In this document: in pieces, positions 33,522 through 42,301 of the stretch
Position numbering within the stretch: position 1 is the stretch's first letter
Layout of the letters: the number at the start of each line of letters is the position of its first letter
Source of the DNA: SNAP01 sp049671745
GTDB lineage: Bacteria; Bacteroidota; Bacteroidia; Bacteroidales; Marinifilaceae
Direction of reading: 5' to 3'
Assembly (NCBI GenBank): GCA_049671745.1
Contig: JBATVL010000013.1
Span: forward strand, 20,783-84,782
Length of the DNA stretch: 64,000 nucleotides
Translations under genes and position numbers: made by a program
The notes under the pieces: model-generated
Databases searched by the model: none
Told to the model about the DNA's origin: nothing
What the model saw: only the letters and a program-made list of their open reading frames with translations

Positions 33522-35207
33522 ATGAAAAGAAAACTATTATTTTTCTCTTGCTTATTCTTAATATTAATTAATGCGTGTAAAGAAGATGAAGAATTAAAAA
33601 TTAAAGCAAAAAGCATTAAACTTAATTACAACGAATTAACTCTTGTTTCAGAACAAGAGATCCAACTAAGCTACACAATTTCTCCTTCTAATGTTTCAAA
33701 GAAAACTGTCAAATGGATTTCAAGTAATAATGAAATAGCTACTGTAAATGAGGATGGATTAGTCAAAGCAATAAAAAAAGGAAATGTTGATATAGAAATA
33801 AAAACAGAAAATAATATAAAAGCAGTTTGTAAATTAACTATTAAAGCTAAAATAATTGAGATTGATAATATTTCATTTGCTGATAAAGAATTAAATATAG
33901 TACAAGGAAAAACAAAGCAACTTACTATTAATATTATTCCTGAAAATGCTAGCTTAAAAACTATTGCCTATAAGAGTTCTAATACTGATATAGCAACTAT
34001 AGATGAAAAAGGACTTATAACTGCTAAAAAGATAGGTGAAATCGAAATAACTGCAACTTCAAACAATAGGAAGACTACAACTTGTAAAGTAATTGTAAAA
34101 AAAGATATTATTAACGTTTCAAAAATCATCATAAACAAGGGAAGTAAATTTACTACCACTAGTGATGAAGTAGCATTCTTTGTTGATGTATTACCTGAGA
34201 ATGCAACTGATCAATCTATTTCTTGGTCAGTCTCTGATGAAGAAATGGGTACTATTGATCAAGACGGATTCTGGATAGGAGATAAAGCAGGAACATGTAA
34301 TATTATAGCAAAAGCTTCAAATGGAGTTATAGCTACATGCGAATTAACTTATGAATATATAGCCGTAACAGGCATGTCAATGAAAAAAGAAATTACTTGT
34401 GAAATAGAAGAGGAAGTTTCACTAGATGTAGTTATTCTACCTACAAATGCTTCTAATCAATATTTAAACTCTCCTGAAATATCAGATGAGGAAGGACTTC
34501 TTTATGGCAGTTTAAATAATACAAATACAATAATGGGAACTAAAGTAGGAAGATACACTATTAAACTAAGTACAGAAGAAGGCAATTTTTCCCAAACTTG
34601 CGTTGTAAATGTAATTCCTAAAAAGATAGATATAACTTCATTAAAATTTACTTTAGGTAAAGCCGAAATAGTCGAAAAAGAGAAACTTCTAATAGAGATG
34701 GAAATTCTTCCTCATACAGCCACTAATAAAGAACTAATTTGGGAATCAAGTAAACCAGAAGTTGCAAGTGTAAAGACATTTCTAAATGAAGAAGATGGAA
34801 ATACCTATGCATTCATTCAAGCTAATACTATTGGAAAAACTACATTAACTTCAACTACAGTAAACGGAATTTCATCTACATGTGAAATAAATATTATAAA
34901 AAAAACAATCTTAGTTGAAACAATAACAACTAACAAAAAAGAATATACTATTAAAATTGGTGAAACTATTGACTTAGGTGTTATAATATTGCCAAAAAAC
35001 TCAAAGAACAAAACTCTTAATTGGTCTTTTTGGAATAAAGATGTTGTTTCTACAGATAATGTTTCCAAAATTACTGGGTTAAAAGCTGGGTCTACTCGTT
35101 TTACAATAAACTCAACTGATGGTAACTATGCAGGTTCTGACTTAATTAAAGTAACTGTTACCGCTTTAGATAAACAAACTGGGAAGGTTGAATTAAACGG
35201 AAAATAA
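33522..35207 (+). CDS. Lipoprotein made of about six BIG2-like domains
   Basis: A 561-residue lipoprotein (lipobox LINAC, cysteine near residue 19, then KEDEE). The remainder is about six Ig-like group 2 units of 85-95 residues, with clear cores such as KTVKWISSNNEIATVNEDGLVKA, TDQSISWSVSDEEMGTI and NKELIWESSKPEVASV. Units three and four align closely with units three and four of the larger lipoprotein encoded before the ribosomal operon, so the two are paralogues. It lacks the FISUMP tip and simply ends TGKVELNGK. Likely a surface stalk protein. It is transcribed alone. Confidence 0.85.
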   Translation: MKRKLLFFSCLFLILINACKEDEELKIKAKSIKLNYNELTLVSEQEIQLSYTISPSNVSKKTVKWISSNNEIATVNEDGLVKAIKKGNVDIEIKTENNIKAVCKLTIKAKIIEIDNISFADKELNIVQGKTKQLTINIIPENASLKTIAYKSSNTDIATIDEKGLITAKKIGEIEITATSNNRKTTTCKVIVKKDIINVSKIIINKGSKFTTTSDEVAFFVDVLPENATDQSISWSVSDEEMGTIDQDGFWIGDKAGTCNIIAKASNGVIATCELTYEYIAVTGMSMKKEITCEIEEEVSLDVVILPTNASNQYLNSPEISDEEGLLYGSLNNTNTIMGTKVGRYTIKLSTEEGNFSQTCVVNVIPKKIDITSLKFTLGKAEIVEKEKLLIEMEILPHTATNKELIWESSKPEVASVKTFLNEEDGNTYAFIQANTIGKTTLTSTTVNGISSTCEINIIKKTILVETITTNKKEYTIKIGETIDLGVIILPKNSKNKTLNWSFWNKDVVSTDNVSKITGLKAGSTRFTINSTDGNYAGSDLIKVTVTALDKQTGKVELNGK

Positions 35208-35237
35208 CACACAATATTAACAATTAATTAAAATATT

Positions 35238-35270
35238 AAGGCGTGTTCTTGCATTAGGATACGCCTTTTT
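35238..35270 (+). terminator. Terminator of the third BIG2 gene
   Basis: A 12-base stem with two G-U pairs (35238-35249 / 35256-35267) followed by Ts. Confidence 0.85.
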
Positions 35271-35365
35271 CATAAGACAATATATTTCTCTAAAATAGCA
35301 AAAGAATAAATAAAGCAAGAAATAACAAATCTTCAAATCTTTAATGAACAAATAAAAATAATAAT

Positions 35366-35373
35366 TACTTTTG
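35366..35373 (+). promoter_or_regulatory. -7 element of the pyrH-dxs promoter
   Basis: TACTTTTG matches TAnnTTTG. It overlaps an upstream in-frame TTG (35371), which therefore cannot be the pyrH start. Confidence 0.7.
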
Positions 35374-35409
35374 TATGTTGATTTAAAGTTAAAAAGAATA
35401 CACATAACT

Positions 35410-36117
35410 ATGGAATATAAAAGAATACTTCTTAAACTTAGTGGAGAATCGTTAATGGGTGAACAACAGTATGGAATAGATGCTGTACGTTTACAAGAGT
35501 ACGCTGAACAAATCAAAGAGATAGTTGATCTTGGTGTTCAAGTTGGTGTTGTTATCGGTGGTGGTAATATTTTCCGCGGATTAAGTGGTGCTTCTAAAGG
35601 TTTCGATAGAGTAAAAGGTGATTCTATGGGTATGCTTGCAACTGTAATCAATTCTTTAGCTCTTAGTTCTGGTCTTGATGCTGTCGGTTGTAAATCAAGA
35701 GTCCTTACTGCTATGAGAATGGAGCCTATTGGCGAATTCTATTCTAAGCAAAAGGCTGTTGAATCTCTAGAGGAAGGATATGTAACTATCTTTTCTGGTG
35801 GAACAGGAAATCCTTATTTCACAACAGATACTGCATCTTCATTAAGAGGGATAGAAATAGAGGCTGATGTTATGCTTAAAGGTACTCGAGTAGATGGTAT
35901 TTATACTGCCGATCCTGAGAAAGATCCTACTGCTACTAAATTTGCTGAAATCACATTCGATGATATCTATATTAAGAATCTTAGAGTAATGGATCTTACT
36001 GCTACAACTATGTGCAAAGAGAATGATTTACCTATTATTGTTTTCGATATGGATACTGTTGGTAACCTTAAAAAGGTTGTAAATGGAGAAAAAATTGGTA
36101 CTTTAGTACACAACTAG
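35410..36117 (+). CDS. pyrH: Uridylate kinase
   Basis: UMP kinase (235 residues) makes UDP from UMP in pyrimidine synthesis and belongs to the amino-acid-kinase fold. MEYKRILLKLSGESLMG, VGVVIGGGNIFRG, GGTGNPYFTTDTASSLRGIEI and GTRVDGIYTADPEKDP are family blocks. The ATG at 35410 is preferred over an earlier frame opening at 35371 because the promoter lies there and the conserved N-terminus begins MEYKR. dxs follows 14 bases after the stop. Confidence 0.97.
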   Translation: MEYKRILLKLSGESLMGEQQYGIDAVRLQEYAEQIKEIVDLGVQVGVVIGGGNIFRGLSGASKGFDRVKGDSMGMLATVINSLALSSGLDAVGCKSRVLTAMRMEPIGEFYSKQKAVESLEEGYVTIFSGGTGNPYFTTDTASSLRGIEIEADVMLKGTRVDGIYTADPEKDPTATKFAEITFDDIYIKNLRVMDLTATTMCKENDLPIIVFDMDTVGNLKKVVNGEKIGTLVHN

Positions 36118-36131
36118 TTAAAAAATATTTG

Positions 36132-38009
36132 ATGGAAGAAAAACAGAACATACTTGATTTAATAAATTATCCTGCTGATTTAAGAAAATTAAAAGAGGAT
36201 AGTCTTATAGAGGTGTGTTCTACCCTTAGAAACAAGATTATTGATGTTTGTGCAGAGAACCCAGGTCACTTTGGAGCAAGTCTTGGAGTAGTGGAACTAA
36301 CTGTAGCTTTACATTACGTGCTTAATACACCTGTAGATAATCTTATATGGGATGTTGGGCATCAGGCTTACGGTCATAAAATTCTTACTGGTAGAAAAGA
36401 TTCTTTCCATACAAATAGACAATATAAGGGACTTAGTGGTTTCCCTAAGATTACAGAGAGTGAGTATGATTCCTTTGGAACAGGTCACTCTTCTACTTCT
36501 ATTTCTGCAGCTTTAGGAATGGCTGTTGCTGCTAAACAAAAGGGAGAAACAGACAAACAAACTGTAGCTGTTATTGGAGATGGTTCAATGACTGGTGGTA
36601 TGGCTTTCGAGGCACTAAATAATGCTGCTGCCGATAAAGCGAATATTCTTATTGTTCTTAACGATAACAATATGGCCATAGATCCTAATGTTGGAGGATT
36701 AAATGATTATCTTCTTGACATCTCTACTTCTAAAACTTACAATAAACTTAAAACTGATGTTTGGAATATTCTTAAAATACTTCCAGGATCTAGAAAATTT
36801 CTACAAAGTATAAATAATAGTACTAAAACCTTCTTTCTTAAACAATCCAATATGTTTGAGGCCCTAGGTATTAGATATTTCGGTCCTATAGATGGTCACG
36901 ATGTAAATCATCTTGTTAAAGTACTTGAAGATTTGAAACAAATTCAAGGTCCTAAGATCTTACATATAATTACTAAAAAAGGAAAAGGATTTAAACAGGC
37001 TGAGTTGGATCAAACTACTTGGCATGCTCCTGGAAAGTTCAATAAAGAAACAGGAGAAAGAATAAAAACTCCTGCAAATGAAAATGCAGCACCTAAGTTT
37101 CAAGATGTTTTCGGACATACTGTTCTTGAACTTGCGAAAAAGAATGACAAAATTATAGGTATTACTCCAGCTATGCCTTCTGGCTGCTCTTTAAATATAA
37201 TGATGAAGGAAATGCCAGAGAGAACATTTGATGTGGGAATTGCTGAACAGCATGCTGTAACATTCTCAGCTGGATTAGCAGCTAGTGGTATGATGCCATT
37301 CTGCAATATCTATTCTTCTTTTATGCAAAGAGCATATGATCAAATGATTCACGATGTGGCTCTACAAAATCTTAATGTTTGTATTTGCCTTGACAGAGGT
37401 GGACTTGTTGGATCTGATGGTGCTACTCATCATGGTGTTTATGATTTGGCTTGTCTGCGTTGTATACCAAATATTACTATAGCTTCTCCTTATAACGAAG
37501 AGGAACTACGAAATATGATGTACACCGCTCAACTTGAAAATAAAGGTCCCTTTTCTATCCGCTATCCTAGAGGTAATGGTTCTATGAAAGAATGGAGAAC
37601 TCCTTTTAAAGAACTTGAAATAGGCAAAGCGAGATGTGTTTCAGAAGGAGAAGACATTGCGATACTCTCTATTGGAGCTATAGGTGTACAAGCAGCAAAA
37701 GCTATTGAAATGATAGAGGGAGAGAAACCTGCTCATTATGACATGAGATTTCTTAAACCTATTGATGAAAAACTTCTTCATTCTATATTTAAAAAATTTA
37801 AAAAGATAATTACTCTTGAAGACGGAACAGTAAATGGTGGTCTAGGATCAGCGGTTCTTGAATTCATGTCTGATAATAATTACTCTGCTAGAGTACAGCG
37901 AATGGGTGTACCTGATAAGTTTATAGAACATGGTACACAAGATCAATTATACAAAGAATGTAAGTTCGATACACAATCTATTCACCAAACAATAATCGAT
38001 TTTGTATAA
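36132..38009 (+). CDS. dxs: 1-deoxy-D-xylulose-5-phosphate synthase
   Basis: DXS condenses pyruvate and glyceraldehyde 3-phosphate, the first step of the MEP isoprenoid pathway (it also feeds thiamine and pyridoxal routes). The 625 residues include the transketolase-like TPP motif GDGSMTGGMAFEALNNA, IWDVGHQAYGHKILTGRKD, the pyrimidine-domain DVGIAEQHAVTFSAGLA, and DRGGLVGSDGATHHG. The ATG at 36132 is used rather than the TTG at 36129. Its stop TAA shares one base with the next ATG, so translation is coupled. Confidence 0.97.
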   Translation: MEEKQNILDLINYPADLRKLKEDSLIEVCSTLRNKIIDVCAENPGHFGASLGVVELTVALHYVLNTPVDNLIWDVGHQAYGHKILTGRKDSFHTNRQYKGLSGFPKITESEYDSFGTGHSSTSISAALGMAVAAKQKGETDKQTVAVIGDGSMTGGMAFEALNNAAADKANILIVLNDNNMAIDPNVGGLNDYLLDISTSKTYNKLKTDVWNILKILPGSRKFLQSINNSTKTFFLKQSNMFEALGIRYFGPIDGHDVNHLVKVLEDLKQIQGPKILHIITKKGKGFKQAELDQTTWHAPGKFNKETGERIKTPANENAAPKFQDVFGHTVLELAKKNDKIIGITPAMPSGCSLNIMMKEMPERTFDVGIAEQHAVTFSAGLAASGMMPFCNIYSSFMQRAYDQMIHDVALQNLNVCICLDRGGLVGSDGATHHGVYDLACLRCIPNITIASPYNEEELRNMMYTAQLENKGPFSIRYPRGNGSMKEWRTPFKELEIGKARCVSEGEDIAILSIGAIGVQAAKAIEMIEGEKPAHYDMRFLKPIDEKLLHSIFKKFKKIITLEDGTVNGGLGSAVLEFMSDNNYSARVQRMGVPDKFIEHGTQDQLYKECKFDTQSIHQTIIDFV

Positions 38010-38722
38010 TGCAAAAGACGAATAAACAAAACATTCTTCCTTTACAAGATGTTGTTCTTGACGAATTCAGAAGAACATTTAATTATTTAAGCGAAGAAGA
38101 ATTACATGTTATTTTCTCAAATAATAGTGATAAATTTTTCTCTAAAGGCACCGACGTATATCGTCAGAACAGTCGTATAAACGGTTGCTATTTTGTTTAT
38201 TCTGGTATTATTAAAGTTTTTAAGACAGGGACAGAGGGAAAAGAGCAAATTATTCGTTTCGCAAAAAGAGGAGATCTTATTGCTTTTCGTTCTGTTATTA
38301 ATAAAGAATTAGCTTGCACATCAGCTAAGGCTGTTGACAACTCAGTGCTTTATTATATACCTAGTTCTACTCTTATTAATCTTCTTAAATCGAATCCTGA
38401 ATTCTCTTATCATATGATTCGTATTACTTGTAAAGAACTTGAAGAATCAAATTGCTACATAACAGATATAGCACAAAAATCTGTTAAAGAGCGACTTGCT
38501 GAAGTGCTTGACATGTTAATCAATGATTTCGGGTTAGATAATGACAATATTCTACAAATAGCAATTACTAGAGAAGAATTAGCCAATATGGTAGGTACTG
38601 CCACTGAATCGGTCATTCGTTTATTATCGGAATTTAAGACTGAGAAAATCCTAGAATCTCAGGGTAGAAAGCTTAGAATTCTTAACCAAAATAAGCTTTC
38701 CGAAATAGCCAAAACATATTAA
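38009..38722 (+). CDS. Crp/Fnr-family transcriptional regulator
   Basis: A 237-residue regulator with an N-terminal cyclic-nucleotide-type beta barrel (about residues 20-140, with SRINGCYFVYSGIIKVFKTGTEGKEQIIRFAKRGD) and a C-terminal winged helix (about 160-237) whose recognition helix lies in ITREELANMVGTATESVIRLLSEFK. There is no N-terminal Cys cluster, so it is not a Fe-S Fnr. The effector and targets are unknown. It overlaps dxs by one base in a TAATG junction. Confidence 0.92.
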   Translation: MQKTNKQNILPLQDVVLDEFRRTFNYLSEEELHVIFSNNSDKFFSKGTDVYRQNSRINGCYFVYSGIIKVFKTGTEGKEQIIRFAKRGDLIAFRSVINKELACTSAKAVDNSVLYYIPSSTLINLLKSNPEFSYHMIRITCKELEESNCYITDIAQKSVKERLAEVLDMLINDFGLDNDNILQIAITREELANMVGTATESVIRLLSEFKTEKILESQGRKLRILNQNKLSEIAKTY

Positions 38723-38742
38723 TTAAATTAAGGCATTTTCTT

Positions 38743-38772
38743 TTTGTTTATTCAAGAGTATTTCTAAATTTG
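38743..38772 (+). promoter_or_regulatory. Promoter of the aspartate-type aminotransferase gene
   Basis: TTTG (38743-38746), 18 bases, then TAAATTTG (38765-38772), with the ATG 38 bases further on. Confidence 0.65.
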
Positions 38773-38809
38773 TTATATAAATTATTCATTATTTTTAACT
38801 CATATAGAT

Positions 38810-40009
38810 ATGCCACAAATATCACAGAAGGGTATTGAAATGCCTCTTTCTCCTATCAGAAAGTTGGTTCCTTACGCAGAAATTGCGAAAGCTAAAGGTA
38901 ACACTGTTTATCACCTAAACATTGGCCAACCTGACATTCCAACTCCACAAGTTGCAATGGATGCTGTTAGAAATTGTACTGAGAAAGTAATTGAGTATTC
39001 TCACTCTGCTGGTAACGAAACTTACCGTAGAAAACTTGCTAAGTTCTATCAAGATCTTGATATTAATGTTGATTACACTAATATCCTTATCACTACTGGG
39101 GGTTCTGAAGCTATTACTCTTGCATTTTTAGCTACTCTAAATCCTGGTGATGAAGTAATTATTCCTGAACCTTTCTATGCAAACTATGTTAGTTTTGCTA
39201 AGATCGCTGGTGTTACAGTTGTTCCTGTTACTTCTTCTATAGATACTGATTTCGCTTTACCTCCTATTGAAGAGATTGAAAAAATCATTACTCCTAGAAC
39301 AAAAGGTATTGTCATTGTTAACCCAAATAACCCTACAGGATATTTATATTCTAAGGCTGAGTTAATGGAATTACAAGAAATGGTTCTTAAGCATGACATG
39401 TATCTTTATGCTGATGAGGTATACAGAGAATTTTGCTACGATGGAGAAGAACATTTTTCTGCAATGCAATTAGATAAAATTGAGCAAAACGTAATTCTTA
39501 TTGATTCTGTATCTAAAAGATATTCCGAATGTGGTGTTAGAGTAGGAGCAATGATTTCTAAAAATATGGAAGTTGTTAATACTGTTATGAAATTCGCTAT
39601 GGCACGTCTTTGTCCTCCTGCATTTGGACAAATCGCTGCTGAAGCTTCTTTAGAAACTCCTAAGAATTATTTTGAGGAAGTATATAACGAATATATTGCT
39701 AGACGTAACTTTATGGTTGAGGCTTTAAACAATATGCCAGGTGTATATTCTCCTAAACCTAAAGGAGCATTTTATACTGTTGTTAGACTTCCTGTTGATG
39801 ATGCTGATAAATTTGCTCAGTGGATTCTTGAAGATTTCGATTATAAAGGGCAAACTGTTATGGTTGCACCAGCTTCTGGTTTCTATTCTACTCCTGGTCT
39901 AGGAAAGAATGAAGTAAGAATTGCATATGTTCTTAAAATAGAAGATTTACAAAAAGCTATGGAAACTCTTGCTGAAGCTCTTAAGGTTTATCCTGGTAGA
40001 ACAAACTAA
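38810..40009 (+). CDS. PLP-dependent aminotransferase class I (aspartate/tyrosine type)
   Basis: A 399-residue fold-type I aminotransferase. It shows LNIGQPDIPTPQ (substrate-binding segment), TTGGSEAITLAFLA, NPNNPTGYLYSKAEL, YADEVYREFCYDGE and the PLP lysine in DSVSKRYSECGVRVG. The group includes aspartate and aromatic transaminases; members with this N-terminus (QKGIEMPLSPIRKLVPYAE) are common in Bacteroidota. The exact amino donor cannot be read from the sequence. It has its own promoter and terminator. Confidence 0.9.
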   Translation: MPQISQKGIEMPLSPIRKLVPYAEIAKAKGNTVYHLNIGQPDIPTPQVAMDAVRNCTEKVIEYSHSAGNETYRRKLAKFYQDLDINVDYTNILITTGGSEAITLAFLATLNPGDEVIIPEPFYANYVSFAKIAGVTVVPVTSSIDTDFALPPIEEIEKIITPRTKGIVIVNPNNPTGYLYSKAELMELQEMVLKHDMYLYADEVYREFCYDGEEHFSAMQLDKIEQNVILIDSVSKRYSECGVRVGAMISKNMEVVNTVMKFAMARLCPPAFGQIAAEASLETPKNYFEEVYNEYIARRNFMVEALNNMPGVYSPKPKGAFYTVVRLPVDDADKFAQWILEDFDYKGQTVMVAPASGFYSTPGLGKNEVRIAYVLKIEDLQKAMETLAEALKVYPGRTN

Positions 40010-40032
40010 TAGCAAAAAAACTATTATATATC

Positions 40033-40065
40033 AAACACTCCGCAAGTAATTTGTGGGGTGTTTTT
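40033..40065 (+). terminator. Terminator of the class I aminotransferase gene
   Basis: A 13-base stem with two wobble pairs (40033-40045 / 40051-40063) and a T tract. Confidence 0.85.
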
Positions 40066-40108
40066 GTATTAAAAACTATCATATAGGCACTTACTCTTAT
40101 TTTTTTCT

Positions 40109-40116
40109 TAACTTTG
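40109..40116 (+). promoter_or_regulatory. -7 element of the acyltransferase operon promoter
   Basis: TAACTTTG matches TAnnTTTG 26 bases before the ATG. No clear -33 TTTG is seen. Confidence 0.55.
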
Positions 40117-40141
40117 TAGATGCAAACCTAAGAAAATAATC

Positions 40142-41296
40142 ATGTGTAAAAATACAAATTATGACAATATACGCCCTTACTACGACTCTGAAGTTAGAGA
40201 TGCTGTAGATCGCTTAGGAGAGAGTGATGGCTTTTTTGAATTTATGAAACCTCTTTGGAAAGAACTTGATAAAAAAATGTATATCGAGCTAACTAAAGAT
40301 GTTATAACTCGCAACGAGTTTAGATTAAAGTTTCTTATTCCATTTTTTAAAGTAGTTACTGATACTACTACTAGTGGAATATCTATTGATGGTATTGATT
40401 ATCTTGAAAAAGGTAAGGCTTATCTTTTTATATCTGACCACAGAGATATTATCTTAGACTCGTCTATTTTAAATATATTTCTTGCAGCGAATGATTTAAT
40501 GCCTACAGAGAATGCTATTGGTTCTAATTTACTTCTTACAGATTGGATTATCGATCTTGTGAAACTTAATGCTTGTTTTACTGTAGATAGAGATGTGCCA
40601 ATTAGAGAATTTAAAGATGCTAGTGTTCTACGTTCTAATTATATACGCTCTAGAATTACAGATAAAGTAGCTTCTGTATGGATTGCTCAACGTGAAGGAA
40701 GAACTAAGGATGGTGATGACAGAACTCAACACTCATTACTTAAAATGATTAATCTTAGCGGGGGTCAAGATTTCATTAAAAACTTTAAAGAATTAAATAT
40801 AGTGCCTCTTGCTATCTCTTACGAATACGAACCTTGCGATGTATTTAAAACATCTGAATTATATCAGAAGCAAATGTTTGACAAATATGAGAAAGCTCCT
40901 GGTGAGGATTTAAATTCTATGATATACGGCATGGTTAGCAATAAAGAAAGAGTTCATATATCTCTTGGCAAACCTCTTACTATTGTTCTTGACGATTTAG
41001 CTAATATTTCTAATACTCCTGAACAATATAAAGCTTTAGCTGATATTATAGATTATAGAATTCATTCTAACTATAAACATTGGCCTGATAACTATATTGC
41101 CTACGATTTATTAAAATCTACTAATAAATACACAGAGCAGTACACAGAAGAGGAAAAAGAAGCATTCATTAATAATATGAATCTCAAAATGAATAAACTT
41201 AAAGGGGAAGAAGAAATATTAAACAAGATTTATCTTGAGATGTATGCTAACCCTGTTATTAATTATTTGAATATAGAAAAACCTAAATTCTTTTAG
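40142..41296 (+). CDS. 1-acyl-glycerol-3-phosphate acyltransferase-like protein (PlsC domain)
   Basis: A 384-residue acyltransferase. The acyl-transfer motif H-x4-D appears as SDHRDIILDSS at about residues 99-108, and the second motif is REGRTKDGDDRTQ at about residues 189-200. A hydrophobic stretch near the start of the domain (FLIPFFKVV) suggests membrane association. It probably transfers acyl chains in phospholipid or lipid A-type synthesis. The size (380) is larger than PlsC of E. coli and matches a Bacteroidota subgroup. Two tiny genes follow at three-base gaps. Confidence 0.82.
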   Translation: MCKNTNYDNIRPYYDSEVRDAVDRLGESDGFFEFMKPLWKELDKKMYIELTKDVITRNEFRLKFLIPFFKVVTDTTTSGISIDGIDYLEKGKAYLFISDHRDIILDSSILNIFLAANDLMPTENAIGSNLLLTDWIIDLVKLNACFTVDRDVPIREFKDASVLRSNYIRSRITDKVASVWIAQREGRTKDGDDRTQHSLLKMINLSGGQDFIKNFKELNIVPLAISYEYEPCDVFKTSELYQKQMFDKYEKAPGEDLNSMIYGMVSNKERVHISLGKPLTIVLDDLANISNTPEQYKALADIIDYRIHSNYKHWPDNYIAYDLLKSTNKYTEQYTEEEKEAFINNMNLKMNKLKGEEEILNKIYLEMYANPVINYLNIEKPKFF

Positions 41297-41299
41297 ATT

Positions 41300-41488
41300 A
41301 TGAAGTCAGTAAGACTAGCATTAATGCTTGCAGCCTTTCTTATTATGATTGCGGCTGTAACGAATCTTCTAATGATTAGAAGTCATGGAGATGATATTTA
41401 CGGAGTATATCTTGAGATTGCAGCTATTGGTGTTATTGGCCTTGCTTTATCTATAATGGGATATAATGATAAAAGAAAAAAGAAATAA
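41300..41488 (+). CDS. Small two-helix membrane protein of unknown function
   Basis: A 62-residue protein with two hydrophobic segments (about residues 5-26 and 38-56) and a basic end DKRKKK. The short joint HGDDIYGVYLE lies between. I do not recognise a family. It sits three bases after the acyltransferase stop and three before the next ATG, so it is part of that operon; the spacing is the main support that it is real. Confidence 0.65.
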   Translation: MKSVRLALMLAAFLIMIAAVTNLLMIRSHGDDIYGVYLEIAAIGVIGLALSIMGYNDKRKKK

Positions 41489-41491
41489 GAT

Positions 41492-41722
41492 ATGTATACT
41501 TTTCAAAGAAAAATTACGATTAAGAGTGATAATTATGATGTGTGGTTTGGATTAAACTCTAAGAGAAGTCCAGTTGGCAATGTATTTTCTATTTACATTT
41601 ATTCTGACAATCCTAGAAGTAAATTCAGTGAGGCAAGCCTTATAAAGGGTGGATTCAGATCTAAAGATGAAGCTGTTGTTTACGGAATGAGTTACGTTAA
41701 AGATCTTTACAAAAATAAATAA
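41492..41722 (+). CDS. Small protein of unknown function
   Basis: A 76-residue soluble-looking protein rich in Lys, Ser and Tyr, with no signal peptide or membrane segment. It starts three bases after the small membrane protein and is followed by the operon's terminator. The pattern TFQRKITIKSDNYDVWFGL and FRSKDEAVVYGMSYVKDLY suggests a compact alpha/beta fold. I do not recognise a family. Confidence 0.6.
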   Translation: MYTFQRKITIKSDNYDVWFGLNSKRSPVGNVFSIYIYSDNPRSKFSEASLIKGGFRSKDEAVVYGMSYVKDLYKNK

Positions 41723-41730
41723 ATATACTA

Positions 41731-41764
41731 AAAGAAGCTATCTTAATAAAGATAGCTTCTTTTT
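41731..41764. terminator. Bidirectional terminator (acyltransferase operon and tRNA-Arg)
   Basis: A 14-base perfect stem (41731-41744 / 41749-41762) flanked by A and T runs. It serves the plus-strand operon and the minus-strand tRNA-Arg(CCG). Confidence 0.85.
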
Positions 41765-41780
41765 ATTTCTTCATAATACG

Positions 41781-41854
41781 TGACTCCGACGGGATTCAAA
41801 CCCATGACCTTCAGAACCGGAATCTGACGTTCTATTCAACTGAACTACGGAGCC
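41781..41854 (-). tRNA. tRNA-Arg (CCG)
   Basis: On the minus strand a 74-base cloverleaf: acceptor GGCTCCG/CGGAGTC, anticodon arm TCAGA-TTCCGGT-TCTGA with anticodon CCG, and T loop GGGTTTGAATCCC. CCA is not encoded. Confidence 0.95.
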
Positions 41855-41866
41855 AAATCTACATAA

Positions 41867-41897
41867 CAAAAATACAAATTTATCTCTCTTCTGCAAA
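41867..41897 (-). promoter_or_regulatory. Promoter of tRNA-Arg(CCG)
   Basis: On the minus strand TTTG (41897-41894), 19 bases, then TATTTTTG (41874-41867): full consensus. Confidence 0.85.
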
Positions 41898-42148
41898 TCT
41901 ATTGCATCTTCATATAATGAAAGTTTTCTGTTTTAATAATTTTATTAAACATTCTTTCAATTTATTTATTTCTTCTATTTTATAATCTATCTAAACTATA
42001 TATTTCACTAAAAATTCAGCTAATCACACAAGCCTAAATATCAATATGTTATACAACATATTTATCTATTTCAAAAGGCTAAGTAGTTGATAAATAAACT
42101 ATCAATAAATAAAAAAGTGCTCTTAAGCATAAAATAAATGTTAAAACC

Positions 42149-42180
42149 TTTGCTTATCTGCTAAAATCTTTAAATGTTTG
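42149..42180 (+). promoter_or_regulatory. Candidate promoter of the acnB-icd-cit cluster
   Basis: TTTG (42149-42152), 20 bases, then AATGTTTG (42173-42180), which differs from TAnnTTTG at its first base. The leader to the acnB ATG is about 115 bases. The rest of the 440-base gap back to tRNA-Arg is AT-rich and holds no gene. Confidence 0.55.
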
Positions 42181-42301
42181 TACTCGATTACTGAAAGAAA
42201 TCAATAATGACTTTCAATAGTTTATTTTGATAAGCATAATCGAGAGATATTTTTATATTAACAAATAGTTTAAGCACTAACTAAAAGAGAGAAAAGGTTT
42301 T

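Noticed and set aside
35371..35409. Longer pyrH with 13 extra residues
   Set aside because: The extension starts inside the -7 element TACTTTTG and is not part of the conserved protein.
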